This document shows, piece after piece, positions 1-7,710 of a stretch of 64,000 bases of DNA. The number at the start of each line of letters is the position of its first letter. Within the stretch, counting starts at the first letter, position 1. Origin of the DNA: Aulosira sp. FACHB-615 (lineage in GTDB: Bacteria; Cyanobacteriota; Cyanobacteriia; Cyanobacteriales; Nostocaceae); assembly GCF_014698045.1 (NCBI RefSeq), contig NZ_JACJSE010000002.1, forward strand, positions 372,001 to 436,000, written 5' to 3'. The position numbers were made by a program, and so were the translations under genes. The notes under the pieces are model-generated. The model made no database searches and was not told the DNA's origin. It saw nothing but the letters and a program-made list of their open reading frames with translations.

Positions 1-92
1 CCTTGAAGTTCAGTAATATTTTCTCTAAGAATTTGTGAATTGTTAGTGTTGATAATACCATTGAGCTTTACAACTTGTACTTGATTATCCAT
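1..92 (-). CDS. STAS-domain protein (anti-sigma factor antagonist-like), N-terminal 30 residues
   Basis: The gene starts with ATG at 92-90 on the minus strand and runs off the left edge, so only 30 codons are visible. The start MDNQVQVVKLNG, followed by a segment ending in ILRENITELQ, fits the first strand and helix of STAS domains of the SpoIIAA type, which bind partner kinases or sensors and are switched by phosphorylation. A purine-rich GGGGAAA lies just upstream of the ATG. Cyanobacterial STAS genes often sit beside hybrid kinases or PP2C phosphatases, but the neighbour is outside the window. The family call rests on a short fragment. Confidence 0.6.
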   Translation of the reverse strand, partial: MDNQVQVVKLNGIINTNNSQILRENITELQ

Positions 93-643
93 AGTATTTC
101 CCCATTGTTGTATGAAAAGATGCTGATTTTGTTAGTATTATATACTAATAGCCATTTTGAGCAGAATAAAAGTCATTAATACTAGTATTTGCTAAATTGA
201 TGGCATTATTTTGGCGATGTAACGGTTGATAATACATCCTCAATTCTATTTAAGAAGTATCCATAATTTCATTTATCAAGGTTAATAAATACCCAAACAT
301 TGCTGTATTTAGCGTACCGTAACTTAAATTACAAAATTATATTTTTGTAGTTAAGTTTTGCAGAATTGCCATCAAAAAGAGTTAGATATATGAACATAAC
401 CGAGAAGTAAAACTAATTTTTGTATCAATCGCGCCAGAATATGTAGCAATCTTATTTGATTTCTCAACTACTCGTTTAGGTAGAGAATCAGGAAGGGTAT
501 AGTAAATAAGATGGAGAGTCCCTGAATAAATTTACGGAGATTTGCAGCAGTGATCGCCTCGACTTTCTTAGTATTCCCAATATTTGTAATTTTTTTCACA
601 AAATTCCGTTCAGTAATCAATTAAAAATTTAAATATCATTGCC
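93..643. other. Non-coding spacer, AT-rich
   Basis: This 551-bp spacer lies between the STAS gene, which reads leftwards and away from it, and the end of the HTH gene. It is AT-rich and no open frame resembles a protein. It should hold the STAS promoter. I see no repeat, RNA gene or convincing terminator in it. Confidence 0.5.
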
Positions 644-1306
644 TCAACCTGAATCAAGGGGACTTACGGTGACTCGATAAAGTAATTTATCGCCTTGCAA
701 GTAGCCACTGTAGCGGACTTTGACTAATTCACCAGGCTGTGCATTTCCTTTGCTTAATTGATGTTTTTGGGGATCATAGGGGATTTCTGCGCCGATTGGT
801 GCGATCGCTTCTATCTCCCAGGCTTGTAACAGTTTTTTGAGTGAGTTTTCGATTAATGGTAGTATCTTCACCGCTTCCAACTGGGGATTTTCCCGTGCTT
901 TTTGAGCCGCAGCCGGAAACTGCAATAATAAAGATTCCAGCAGTTGCAAACTCGACTGCTGGAATTCTTGGAGTAATAACTCTCGTTGTTGTTTAATTTG
1001 TAATTGCGATCGCTGGTATTCGGTTTTTAAATCAGCAATCTCTTGCAACATCTGTTGAGTAGCAACTTGATCAGCTTGATTCAACTCCAGAGATGAAAAA
1101 GCTGTAACCAGTTCATTTAACGACACCTGGAGAACAGAAGCCAACTTGAGTAACACATCGACTCTGATTTGTTCTACCTCTCCCCGTCGTAACCGCAATA
1201 TTTGCCGTTCGGAGACACCGGTCGCTTTACTCAAAGCTTTAAAACTTGTAATCCCGACTTTTTGGGATAAATCTTGCAGTTTTTGCGTGAAATCAAGATT
1301 TGCCAT
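644..1306 (-). CDS. XRE-type HTH protein with coiled coil and GrpE-like C-terminal segment
   Basis: The 220-residue protein begins with a helix-turn-helix of the XRE/Cro type at about residues 8-70 (FKALSKATGVSERQILRLRR, then DVLLKLASVLQVSLNEL). A long Gln/Leu/Glu-rich coiled coil follows to about residue 160. The C-terminal segment ends in QGDKLLYRVTVSP and resembles the beta part of cyanobacterial GrpE-like proteins. It is probably a DNA-binding regulator, and its target is unknown. It lies 80 bp downstream of dps on the same strand and may be cotranscribed, although a hairpin lies between them. The HTH is clear; the GrpE resemblance is from memory and less certain. Confidence 0.65.
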   Translation of the reverse strand: MANLDFTQKLQDLSQKVGITSFKALSKATGVSERQILRLRRGEVEQIRVDVLLKLASVLQVSLNELVTAFSSLELNQADQVATQQMLQEIADLKTEYQRSQLQIKQQRELLLQEFQQSSLQLLESLLLQFPAAAQKARENPQLEAVKILPLIENSLKKLLQAWEIEAIAPIGAEIPYDPQKHQLSKGNAQPGELVKVRYSGYLQGDKLLYRVTVSPLDSG

Positions 1307-1329
1307 CGCTCAGGAAAGAATAAAGGCTT

Positions 1330-1378
1330 AAGGATGAAGTATGAAACTCATACTTAAAATACTTCACGCTTCATCCTT
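1330..1378 (-). other. Nested hairpin between dps and the HTH gene
   Basis: A 10-bp inverted repeat (AAGGATGAAG at 1330 and CTTCATCCTT ending at 1378) encloses a second perfect stem (AAGTATGA and TCATACTT, loop AAC). The two stems overlap at the 5' side, so they could be alternative folds. No clear U-tract follows, so this may be a processing site, a weak terminator or a copy of the TTCATACTT-type short repeats found elsewhere in the window. Confidence 0.4.
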
Positions 1379-1386
1379 CACATTCC

Positions 1387-1878
1387 TTATTCTTCCAGCA
1401 AACTTCTCAACATCCAAGCAGTTTTTTCATGGACTTGCATACGCTGAGTTAACAAATCGGCTGTGGGTTCGTCGTTGACTTCATCTACTATAGGAAAAAT
1501 CGATCGCGCAGTTCGCACTACCGCTTCTTGTCCTTCCACTAGCAACTGAATCATCTCCTTAGCCTTTGGTACTCCTGGGGTTTCGGGAATGGAACTGAGT
1601 TTGGCATATTCGCTATAAGTTCCAGGTGCGGGATAACCCAAAGCCCGGATGCGTTCAGCAATTAAATCCACGGCTAAAGCTAGTTCTGTATACTGAGTCT
1701 CAAACATCAGGTGTAATGTTTGAAACATTGGCCCAGTAACATTCCAGTGGAAGTTATGAGTTTTAAGATACAGTGTATAAGTGTCTGCCAATAGACGGGA
1801 CAATCCTTCGGCAATTTTGGTTCTATTTTCTTCGTCGATGCCAATATTTACATTTTTTACTGTTGCTTGAGATGACAT
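1387..1878 (-). CDS. dps: Dps family ferritin-like DNA-protection protein
   Basis: The product has 163 residues, the normal Dps length. Dps proteins form hollow dodecamers that oxidise Fe(II) with hydrogen peroxide and store the iron; some also bind DNA. The intersubunit ferroxidase ligands are visible: His44 in HNFHWNVTG, His56 and Glu60 in TLHLMFETQYTEL, and Asp71 and Glu75 in AVDLIAERIRALG. The gene lies between srxA (104 bp upstream) and the HTH gene on the same strand, so an oxidative-stress unit is likely. Nostoc species carry several Dps paralogues, and which one this is cannot be told here. Confidence 0.93.
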   Translation of the reverse strand: MSSQATVKNVNIGIDEENRTKIAEGLSRLLADTYTLYLKTHNFHWNVTGPMFQTLHLMFETQYTELALAVDLIAERIRALGYPAPGTYSEYAKLSSIPETPGVPKAKEMIQLLVEGQEAVVRTARSIFPIVDEVNDEPTADLLTQRMQVHEKTAWMLRSLLEE

Positions 1879-1982
1879 AATTTTCTCCTAAACTTATTAT
1901 TTGAGGATGAGGGGCTAAAAATGATGAAGTTCAAAGGCTGAATTATGAAATTCCATACTTCACCTTCATACTTTATACTTCT

Positions 1983-2246
1983 TTACGCTAAGTGCATCTT
2001 GAGAACGCTGCGAGGAGCTTTACGGACTCTGGCTAATATGGTTTCTTGTCCTAAACGCTGACAAGCTTCATAACGATGGCAGCCAGAAAAGCCATAATAT
2101 TGGCCGTCTACTTCTAAAACATCGATGGGTTCTTGCTGTCCAATCTCCGCAATGGATTCCATTAAGGCTTTGACCTTGTTGGGATCGTTAACACGGGGTA
2201 GGGGACGTTTAATTTGATTTAAGGGAATTTCTTGGACTTTAGCCAT
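1983..2246 (-). CDS. srxA: Sulfiredoxin
   Basis: This 87-residue protein matches sulfiredoxin in length and signature. Srx uses ATP to reduce cysteine sulfinic acid in over-oxidised 2-Cys peroxiredoxins and so restores them in the cytoplasm. The catalytic cysteine is Cys56 in the hallmark FSGCHRYEAC, preceded by PIDVLEVDGQYYG. The N-terminal part resembles ParB-like nucleotide-binding folds, as expected for Srx. It reads in the same direction as dps. No peroxiredoxin gene is present in the window. Confidence 0.93.
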   Translation of the reverse strand: MAKVQEIPLNQIKRPLPRVNDPNKVKALMESIAEIGQQEPIDVLEVDGQYYGFSGCHRYEACQRLGQETILARVRKAPRSVLKMHLA

Positions 2247-2361
2247 CAGGAGTTAATCCAACTAATTCTGTTCTGTGCCTATAGATAAATCATAGTCGTT
2301 ATGACTTTGGTTTGCAAGTAATTTAGGTAGCTAAATTGGCAATGGTACTATTGGAGCGTTC

Positions 2362-4029
2362 ATGCGACAAAACCACTACGCTACAAAGCAAATGGTAACT
2401 CTGCCCCAGCGCAATACGAAAAGGCAGAATCAAGTCACAGTCGAATTTTCGTTTTGGCGTTTGTCTTACACAGTAGTAACGACATTTTGCCTATTGGGGC
2501 TGACAGCCGCATCCGGGCCGGGAAGTAACAGCCAAGATGTAGAATTAAGAGTCGGAATTATTCAGAGATTTGGCGAAAAATCCACAGCCAAGCTGCAACT
2601 AGAACCGACAAAAGGCGATCGCTTGCGGTTAAGCTTTCCTCTAGGTAACAAGCAACAGACCATAGTCACTGACAAACCTGTAAAACTAGAAACAGTGATG
2701 CAAGCTGTGGCTAAACCTGTAGTTCAGGAAGTAGTGGTTTTAGGGACATACCGTACCTTTGAAACAGCAGAAGATAGCGCCAAAAAATGGCGATCGCAAG
2801 GGGTAGAAGTAGAAATTGCCCAGCCAGAACGTTGGCAAGTTTGGGCCAAGCGGGATGTTTACAGCACAGCTTTATTGCGTCGCTTGTTATTTGAGAACTT
2901 GCAAAAGTCTGGCGCAAAAATGGCATATATCGATACGAAAGTGCAGAAAGAAGTACCGCAAATCAGTTGGGTAGTAAATGGTAAACGTTACAACCCGATG
3001 AACTTAGCCATCAGCGCCGATAAAAACTTAATTCGCATCAACAAAGGTGAAAAATCGGGAACTGGGCGGGTGTATGCGGGGCGAATGGCGTTGCAGCCCA
3101 ACGCTTACGGTACATATACATTAGTCAATGAAGTCTCCTTAGAAACGTATTTACGTGGTGTTGTTCCCAACGAAATTGGGTCAGATGCGCCCAAAGCCGC
3201 CTTAGAAGCCCAAGCAATTTTAGCCCGTACCTACGCTTTAAGAAATTTGCGGAGATTTGCTGTTGATAACTACCAATTGTGTGCTGATACCCACTGTCAA
3301 GTTTATTATGGGCTGAGTGGGGCAACTAGCAAAACCGATCAAGCGATCGCGGCGACTAGAGGCATGGTAGTAACTTATAACAACCAATTAATTGATGCCT
3401 TGTATTCTTCTACAACCGGGGGTGTCACAGCCTTTTTTAGTGATGTCTGGAATGGGGAAGATCGTCCTTATTTAAAACCAGTAGTTGATACGCCGATTAA
3501 TTTTTGGGACTTATCACAACAGAGTTTGGCTGATGAAGAGAACTTCCGCAAATTTATTAACATGAAGCAAGGCTTCAATGAAAGCAACTGGGATGTATTT
3601 CGCTGGAATAAAGAAACTTCCATCGAAGATATAGCCAAAGATTTACAAAAATTCTTGCGCGTCAAAAACAGCCCCTACGCTAAATTTAAAACCATTGAAG
3701 CGATCGCAGTCACCAAGCGTAGTCACAGTGGGCGTATCCTCGATTTAGCAGTCAAAACCGATATCGGCGTATTTACCTTACACAAAGATGAAGTACGCAG
3801 CGCCTTTGCTGCACCTGTGAGTACATTGTTTTACCTACAACCCTTAAATAAAGGCCAAGCCGAACTATGGGGTTACGCCTTTATTGGTGGAGGACTAGGA
3901 CATGGTGTTGGCTTGAGTCAAACTGGCGCACAAAACTTAGCCAAACTGGGCTGGGAAACCTCAAAAATTCTCCAGTTTTACTATCCAGGGACGAAAATTC
4001 AAATCTTCAACGACAAGATTAAGTTGTAA
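2362..4029 (+). CDS. SpoIID/LytB-domain cell-wall protein
   Basis: The product has 555 residues. An N-terminal hydrophobic segment at about 31-50 (FWRLSYTVVTTFCLLGLTA) is a signal or anchor, so the protein is exported. The C-terminal half is a SpoIID domain: VNEVSLETYLRGVVPNEI, then AQAILARTYAL, YSSTTGG and GLGHGVGLSQTGA. In Bacillus SpoIID is a lytic transglycosylase acting on denuded glycan strands; cyanobacterial homologues are probably peptidoglycan-remodelling enzymes. A GGAG lies shortly before the ATG at 2362. The gene stands alone, divergent from srxA. Family assignment is firm; the exact substrate is inferred. Confidence 0.85.
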   Translation: MRQNHYATKQMVTLPQRNTKRQNQVTVEFSFWRLSYTVVTTFCLLGLTAASGPGSNSQDVELRVGIIQRFGEKSTAKLQLEPTKGDRLRLSFPLGNKQQTIVTDKPVKLETVMQAVAKPVVQEVVVLGTYRTFETAEDSAKKWRSQGVEVEIAQPERWQVWAKRDVYSTALLRRLLFENLQKSGAKMAYIDTKVQKEVPQISWVVNGKRYNPMNLAISADKNLIRINKGEKSGTGRVYAGRMALQPNAYGTYTLVNEVSLETYLRGVVPNEIGSDAPKAALEAQAILARTYALRNLRRFAVDNYQLCADTHCQVYYGLSGATSKTDQAIAATRGMVVTYNNQLIDALYSSTTGGVTAFFSDVWNGEDRPYLKPVVDTPINFWDLSQQSLADEENFRKFINMKQGFNESNWDVFRWNKETSIEDIAKDLQKFLRVKNSPYAKFKTIEAIAVTKRSHSGRILDLAVKTDIGVFTLHKDEVRSAFAAPVSTLFYLQPLNKGQAELWGYAFIGGGLGHGVGLSQTGAQNLAKLGWETSKILQFYYPGTKIQIFNDKIKL

Positions 4030-4072
4030 ATCGGGCTGATTGACATCAACTTATACTCTAATGACTTACGCC

Positions 4073-4230
4073 TGACTTACGCCAGCAAACAAAAAATGTA
4101 AGAAGTTAGAAGGGTGTAGGGGTGTATGTATCCAAAGGCCTTACACCGTTCGGCTGACGCTCACGGCGAAGCCCCATACCCTTATACCCCTATACCTAAT
4201 CTCCACAGACAAACTTTGTACGTAAATCCT
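4073..4230 (+). repeat. MITE-like repeat family 1, copy 1
   Basis: The segment begins TGACTTACGCCA and ends TTTGTACGTAAATCCT, degenerate forms of the terminal inverted repeats AGGACTTACGCA and TGCGTAAGTCCT seen in better copies at 21423 and 39129. Inside are the family's GGGTGTA and TATACCCCTATACC tracts and the CTCCACAGACAAACTTTGT end. The right end stops 3 bp before the ferredoxin gene's stop codon. Confidence 0.6.
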
Positions 4231-4233
4231 CTA

Positions 4234-4533
4234 TTAGTAGAGTTCTTCTTCTTTGTGAGTTTGGATTGTAACATCAGAGGTAGGATAAGCTACACAAGTT
4301 AGTACATATCCAGCTTCGATTTGATCATCATCTAAGAAAGACTGATCGGACTGGTCAACAGTACCACTTACCAACTTACCTGCACAGGTGGAGCAAGCAC
4401 CAGCACGGCAAGAGTAAGGTAAATCTAAACCTTGGTCTTCAGCCACATCTAAAATATATTCATCATCTTTAACATCAATTGTCTTTTCATTGCCTTCTTG
4501 ATCTATCAGAGTAACTTTGTAAGTAGTTGCCAT
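4234..4533 (-). CDS. petF: Plant-type [2Fe-2S] ferredoxin (copy A)
   Basis: The 99-residue protein is a photosynthetic-type ferredoxin that takes electrons from photosystem I and passes them to FNR, nitrite reductase and other enzymes. The cluster ligands are Cys42, Cys47 and Cys50 (SCRAGACSTCAGK) and Cys80 (VLTCVAYP), and the C-terminus HKEEELY is typical. It is the downstream member of a tandem pair with the gene at 4886. The two proteins differ mainly in the N-terminal third and are nearly identical from residue 35 on. Which paralogue is the main PetF cannot be decided from sequence alone. Confidence 0.93.
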   Translation of the reverse strand: MATTYKVTLIDQEGNEKTIDVKDDEYILDVAEDQGLDLPYSCRAGACSTCAGKLVSGTVDQSDQSFLDDDQIEAGYVLTCVAYPTSDVTIQTHKEEELY

Positions 4534-4730
4534 TTCAGTTTCCTCTCTTTTTTAAACGGCGGTATAAGTTATGCTAAAGCAGCACTCACGGCTGAACTGA
4601 TCAAATTAGCCGTCTATGCAAATTTCCTTCAACTTTGATACTAAGGGAAAATTTAAACCTTGTAACCGGAAATTGAATGCGATTAGGAATGAAATTTACT
4701 TATATAGAAGTAATAAGTTTAATTTATGAC
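4534..4730 (-). promoter_or_regulatory. Duplicated leader/promoter of ferredoxin copy A
   Basis: About 197 bp upstream of the copy A start align almost base for base with 5183-5380 upstream of copy B. The shared part includes a block around AAACGGCGGTATAAGTTATG and another around AAACCTTGTAACCGGAAATT. The promoter and long 5' leader were therefore duplicated with the gene, and each copy probably has its own transcript. Confidence 0.6.
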
Positions 4731-4751
4731 TACCAACTTGTAGGTGAGCAG

Positions 4752-4791
4752 AAAAAACAGGAACGCACCTTTTAATCAGGGTACATTCCTG
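4752..4791 (-). terminator. Rho-independent terminator after ferredoxin copy B
   Basis: Read on the minus strand, CAGGAATGTACC and GGTGCGTTCCTG form a 12-bp stem with two G-U pairs and a loop of about 10 bases, followed at once by six T residues. It lies about 95 bp past the stop codon of the copy B gene. The pairing is perfect only on the minus strand, which supports its orientation. Confidence 0.75.
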
Positions 4792-4885
4792 CTAATTTTT
4801 ATTTGCTCTAATACTCAAGTCCTTACGTTGCAGTTACACATCTCACTTAAATCAATAACCTGTAAGAACTGATAGAACTTAACTT

Positions 4886-5182
4886 TTAGTAGAGGTCTTC
4901 TTCTTTGTGGGTTTCGATTACAACATCAGAGGTAGGATAAGCTACACAAGTCAGGACATAGCCCTTTTCGATTTGATCGTCATCTAAGAAAGACTGATCA
5001 GACTGGTCAACAGTACCAGAAACAAGTTTACCTGCACAGGTAGAGCAAGCACCAGCACGGCAAGAATAAGGTAAATCCAACCCTTTGTCTTCAGCAATAT
5101 CTAAAATATATTCATCATCAGGAACTTCAATTGTGGTTTTATTACCTTCTTGGTCTATCAGTGTAACATTGTAAGTTGCCAT
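4886..5182 (-). CDS. petF: Plant-type [2Fe-2S] ferredoxin (copy B)
   Basis: This 98-residue ferredoxin has cluster ligands Cys41, Cys46, Cys49 (SCRAGACSTCAGK) and Cys79 (LTCVAYP). It is one residue shorter than copy A near the N-terminus and differs at positions such as EVPDDEY against DVKDDEY. Role and partners are as for other soluble photosynthetic ferredoxins. It precedes copy A by about 350 bp on the same strand and is separated from it by a strong terminator, so the two are probably independent transcription units that arose by tandem duplication. Confidence 0.93.
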   Translation of the reverse strand: MATYNVTLIDQEGNKTTIEVPDDEYILDIAEDKGLDLPYSCRAGACSTCAGKLVSGTVDQSDQSFLDDDQIEKGYVLTCVAYPTSDVVIETHKEEDLY

Positions 5183-5380
5183 TTCAGGATTCCTCTCTTT
5201 TGTAAACGGCAGTATAAGTTATGCTAAAGCAATACTTACGGCTTAACTTATAGGATTAGCCGGTCATGAAAATTTACTTCAATTCTGATACTACGGGAAA
5301 AACTAAACCTTGTAACTGGAAATTCAACGCGATTAGTAATGAAATTTAGTTACATCAAAATAATAAGTTTCATTTATACT
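5183..5380 (-). promoter_or_regulatory. Duplicated leader/promoter of ferredoxin copy B
   Basis: This is the counterpart of 4534-4730. The match starts at the CCTCTCTT purine-rich (on minus) ribosome-binding region next to the start codon and fades at about 5380. It probably carries the promoter and 5' untranslated region. Confidence 0.6.
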
Positions 5381-5550
5381 TGGCAGTCAAAAGAGGAGCG
5401 TGGAGAGTACGGATATTCAGGATGCAAGGGGCTTAGGGGTAAAAGGGTACAGGGGTGTAAGGGTTTGTGGCGGAAGGGTTTTAGATACATACACCCCTGT
5501 TTCCTGTGAAAATCATGTATAATTCAGAGGCAGTTTTGGGACAAGCATAA

Positions 5551-6525
5551 GTGCGCGTCGGCTTGGTAGGTACTGGGTATGCAGCAAAACTCAGGGCAGA
5601 AGCACTGCTGCAAGATGAGAGAACCCATCTCGTTGCAGTGGTTGGTCATACCCCAGAAACAACAGAAATTTTCGCAAAAGAATATCAAACCTCAGCTTTA
5701 AATTCTTGGCAAGAGTTAGTAGCGCGGGAAGATGTGGATATGGTGGTGATCTCCACAGTGAATCGAGATCATGGAGCGATCGCCCGTGCTGCCCTGACCC
5801 ACGGCAAGCATGTAATTGTAGAATATCCTCTAGCAGTGGATTTCACAGAAGCCGAGGAAATTATCGCCTTAGCCAAAGCCCAAAAGAAATTACTGCATGT
5901 GGAACATATAGAACTTTTGGGTGGCTTACACCAAGCTTTAAAACACAACTTAGAGCAAGTGGGGGATGTGTTTTATGTCCGCTACAGCACGATCAATCCC
6001 CAAAATCCGGCTCCGCGCAAATGGACTTATAATCATGAATTATTTGGCTTTCCGTTGATTGGGGCAATTTCTCGGTTACATCGCCTGATTGATTTGTTCG
6101 GAAAAGTCTTTACAGTTAACTGTCATCAGCGATATTGGGCAGTAGAATCAGAGTACTATCAAACTTGTATGTGTGTGAGTCAACTGTGCTTTCACAGTGG
6201 ACTGTTAGCCCAAGTAATTTACGGCAAAGGTGAAACAATTTGGCAGCCAGAGCGAAAATTTGAGGTTCACGGCGAAAAAGGCGGTTTAATTTTTGACGGT
6301 AATACTGGCTACTTAATTAAACCTGGAGAAACCACAGCCATAGATGTGGGAACACGCCGGGGTTTGTTTGCCAAAGATACAACTATGGTCTTAGACCATT
6401 TGTTTGATGATACTCCTTTGTATGTCACTCCCGAAGCAAGTTTATACACGCTCAAGGTGGCTGATGCTGTCCAAAGAGCAGCAAACTCAGGTTTAACTAT
6501 ATTTTTGAATGATGCTTTAGATTAA
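5551..6525 (+). CDS. bvdR: Biliverdin reductase (Gfo/Idh/MocA family)
   Basis: The product has 324 residues and starts at GTG 5551, directly with the Rossmann strand MRVGLVGTGYAAKLRAEAL. It carries GKHVIVEYPLA, LLHVEHIELLGGLHQAL and RYSTINPQNPAPRKWTYNH, features I recognise from cyanobacterial BvdR. BvdR reduces biliverdin IX-alpha with NAD(P)H to bilirubin in the cytoplasm and has been linked to normal phycobiliprotein assembly. Its stop codon overlaps the start of map by one base (TAATG), so the two are translationally coupled. A generic Gfo/Idh/MocA dehydrogenase is the fallback, but the BvdR-type central motifs make it less likely. Confidence 0.85.
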   Translation: MRVGLVGTGYAAKLRAEALLQDERTHLVAVVGHTPETTEIFAKEYQTSALNSWQELVAREDVDMVVISTVNRDHGAIARAALTHGKHVIVEYPLAVDFTEAEEIIALAKAQKKLLHVEHIELLGGLHQALKHNLEQVGDVFYVRYSTINPQNPAPRKWTYNHELFGFPLIGAISRLHRLIDLFGKVFTVNCHQRYWAVESEYYQTCMCVSQLCFHSGLLAQVIYGKGETIWQPERKFEVHGEKGGLIFDGNTGYLIKPGETTAIDVGTRRGLFAKDTTMVLDHLFDDTPLYVTPEASLYTLKVADAVQRAANSGLTIFLNDALD

Positions 6526-7301
6526 TGCCCATGAAAACCGAAACAATTGTTATTTTATCCTCAAGAGAAATTGAAAAAATGCGTCGGGCAGGACGCTTGG
6601 CGGCTAAACTTCTAGAGCATCTGGAACCACTAGTGAAACCTGGGGTAAGTACACTGGAACTCAATGATGAAGCGGAACGTTGGACACAAGCGCACAATGC
6701 TAAAAGCGCACCCTTGGGTTACAAGGGTTTCCCAAAATCAATCTGCACCAGTGTGAATGAGGTCATCTGTCATGGCATTCCCAATGCTAAACAAATCCTC
6801 AAAGAGGGTGACATTATTAATATCGATGTTACGCCGATTGTAGATGGATATCACGGTGATACATCAAAAACATTTATTGTTGGTAATGCTGCTGCTAAAA
6901 CGCAACAATTGGTAGAAGTAACTCAAGAGTGCCTATATCGTGGAATCGCGGAAGTCAAACCAGGCGCAAAGGTTGGTGATATTGGCGCAGCGATTCAAGA
7001 ATATGCAGAGTCTCAGGGTTTTTCTGTGGTGCGGGATTTTGTCGGACATGGCATTAGTAATATTTTCCATACAGCCCCTGACATACCCCATTATGGGACT
7101 CGCGGTAAAGGTAAGCGTCTCAGACCTGGAATGGTATTTACCATTGAGCCGATGATTAATGAAGGCACTTGGGAAGTAGAAATGTTGAGTGATGGTTGGA
7201 CGGCTGTAACACGCGATCGCAAATTGTCAGCCCAATTTGAACATACAATTGTGGTGACAGAAGATGGGGTCGAAATTCTGACTCTGCCTGAAGCTGAGTA
7301 A
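6525..7301 (+). CDS. map: Methionine aminopeptidase, type I
   Basis: The 258-residue enzyme removes the initiator methionine from nascent proteins. The five metal ligands are present: Asp101, Asp112 (DGYHGDTSKTF), His175 (FVGHGIS), Glu208 (FTIEPM) and Glu239 (QFEHTIVV). The substrate-contacting His83 lies in VICHGIP. It has no N-terminal zinc-finger extension, as usual for bacterial type Ia. It starts at ATG 6525 overlapping the bvdR stop; the second ATG at 6531 is an alternative. Cyanobacteria carry several map paralogues, so this may not be the only one. Confidence 0.94.
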   Translation: MPMKTETIVILSSREIEKMRRAGRLAAKLLEHLEPLVKPGVSTLELNDEAERWTQAHNAKSAPLGYKGFPKSICTSVNEVICHGIPNAKQILKEGDIINIDVTPIVDGYHGDTSKTFIVGNAAAKTQQLVEVTQECLYRGIAEVKPGAKVGDIGAAIQEYAESQGFSVVRDFVGHGISNIFHTAPDIPHYGTRGKGKRLRPGMVFTIEPMINEGTWEVEMLSDGWTAVTRDRKLSAQFEHTIVVTEDGVEILTLPEAE

Positions 7302-7349
7302 AGGCTCTAGACCGCTTGGGCGTTTGCTAGTATATGAAGTAAAAAGCTG

Positions 7350-7710
7350 ATGAGGTCTATGACTCTAGCAATTGCCCTTGAACCTACGCCTATAGAGACT
7401 GATTCTGATGGGGTTGTCAGAGTTGCAAAGACTCGTGTCACCCTAGACACTGTTGTGACAGCTTTTTTAGAGGGATGTACGCCAGAGGAAATAGCAGAAC
7501 AGTATCCATCGCTGCAATTACCGGATATATATGGTCATTGGTTACTATCTTAGACATCGAGATGAGGTTCATACCTATCTTGCAGAACGCCAGTATCAGG
7601 CAAACATGATTCAGCAGGAGGTTGAACAGCGTTTTAGTCCCATTGGGATATGCGATCGCCTATTGGCTAGGCGAAATCAATCCATCGGTGCCAGCAAAAG
7701 AAGTTCGTAA
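7350..7710 (+). pseudogene. Frameshifted DUF433 (antitoxin-like) gene
   Basis: The first frame (7350 or 7359 to 7553) encodes VRVAKTRVTLDTVVTAFLEG and EEIAEQYPSLQLPDIY, the DUF433 core. At about 7532 it leaves frame and hits a stop. Reading one base on from 7534 continues the family: VIGYYLRHRDEVHTYLAER and QEVEQRFSP, to a stop at 7708-7710. A +1 insertion or 2-bp deletion (or a sequencing error) has thus split the gene. DUF433 proteins are often antitoxin partners of DUF5615 PIN-like toxins, but no toxin gene follows. The 3' end overlaps the end of the opposing cyclase gene by 34 bp. Confidence 0.8.
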
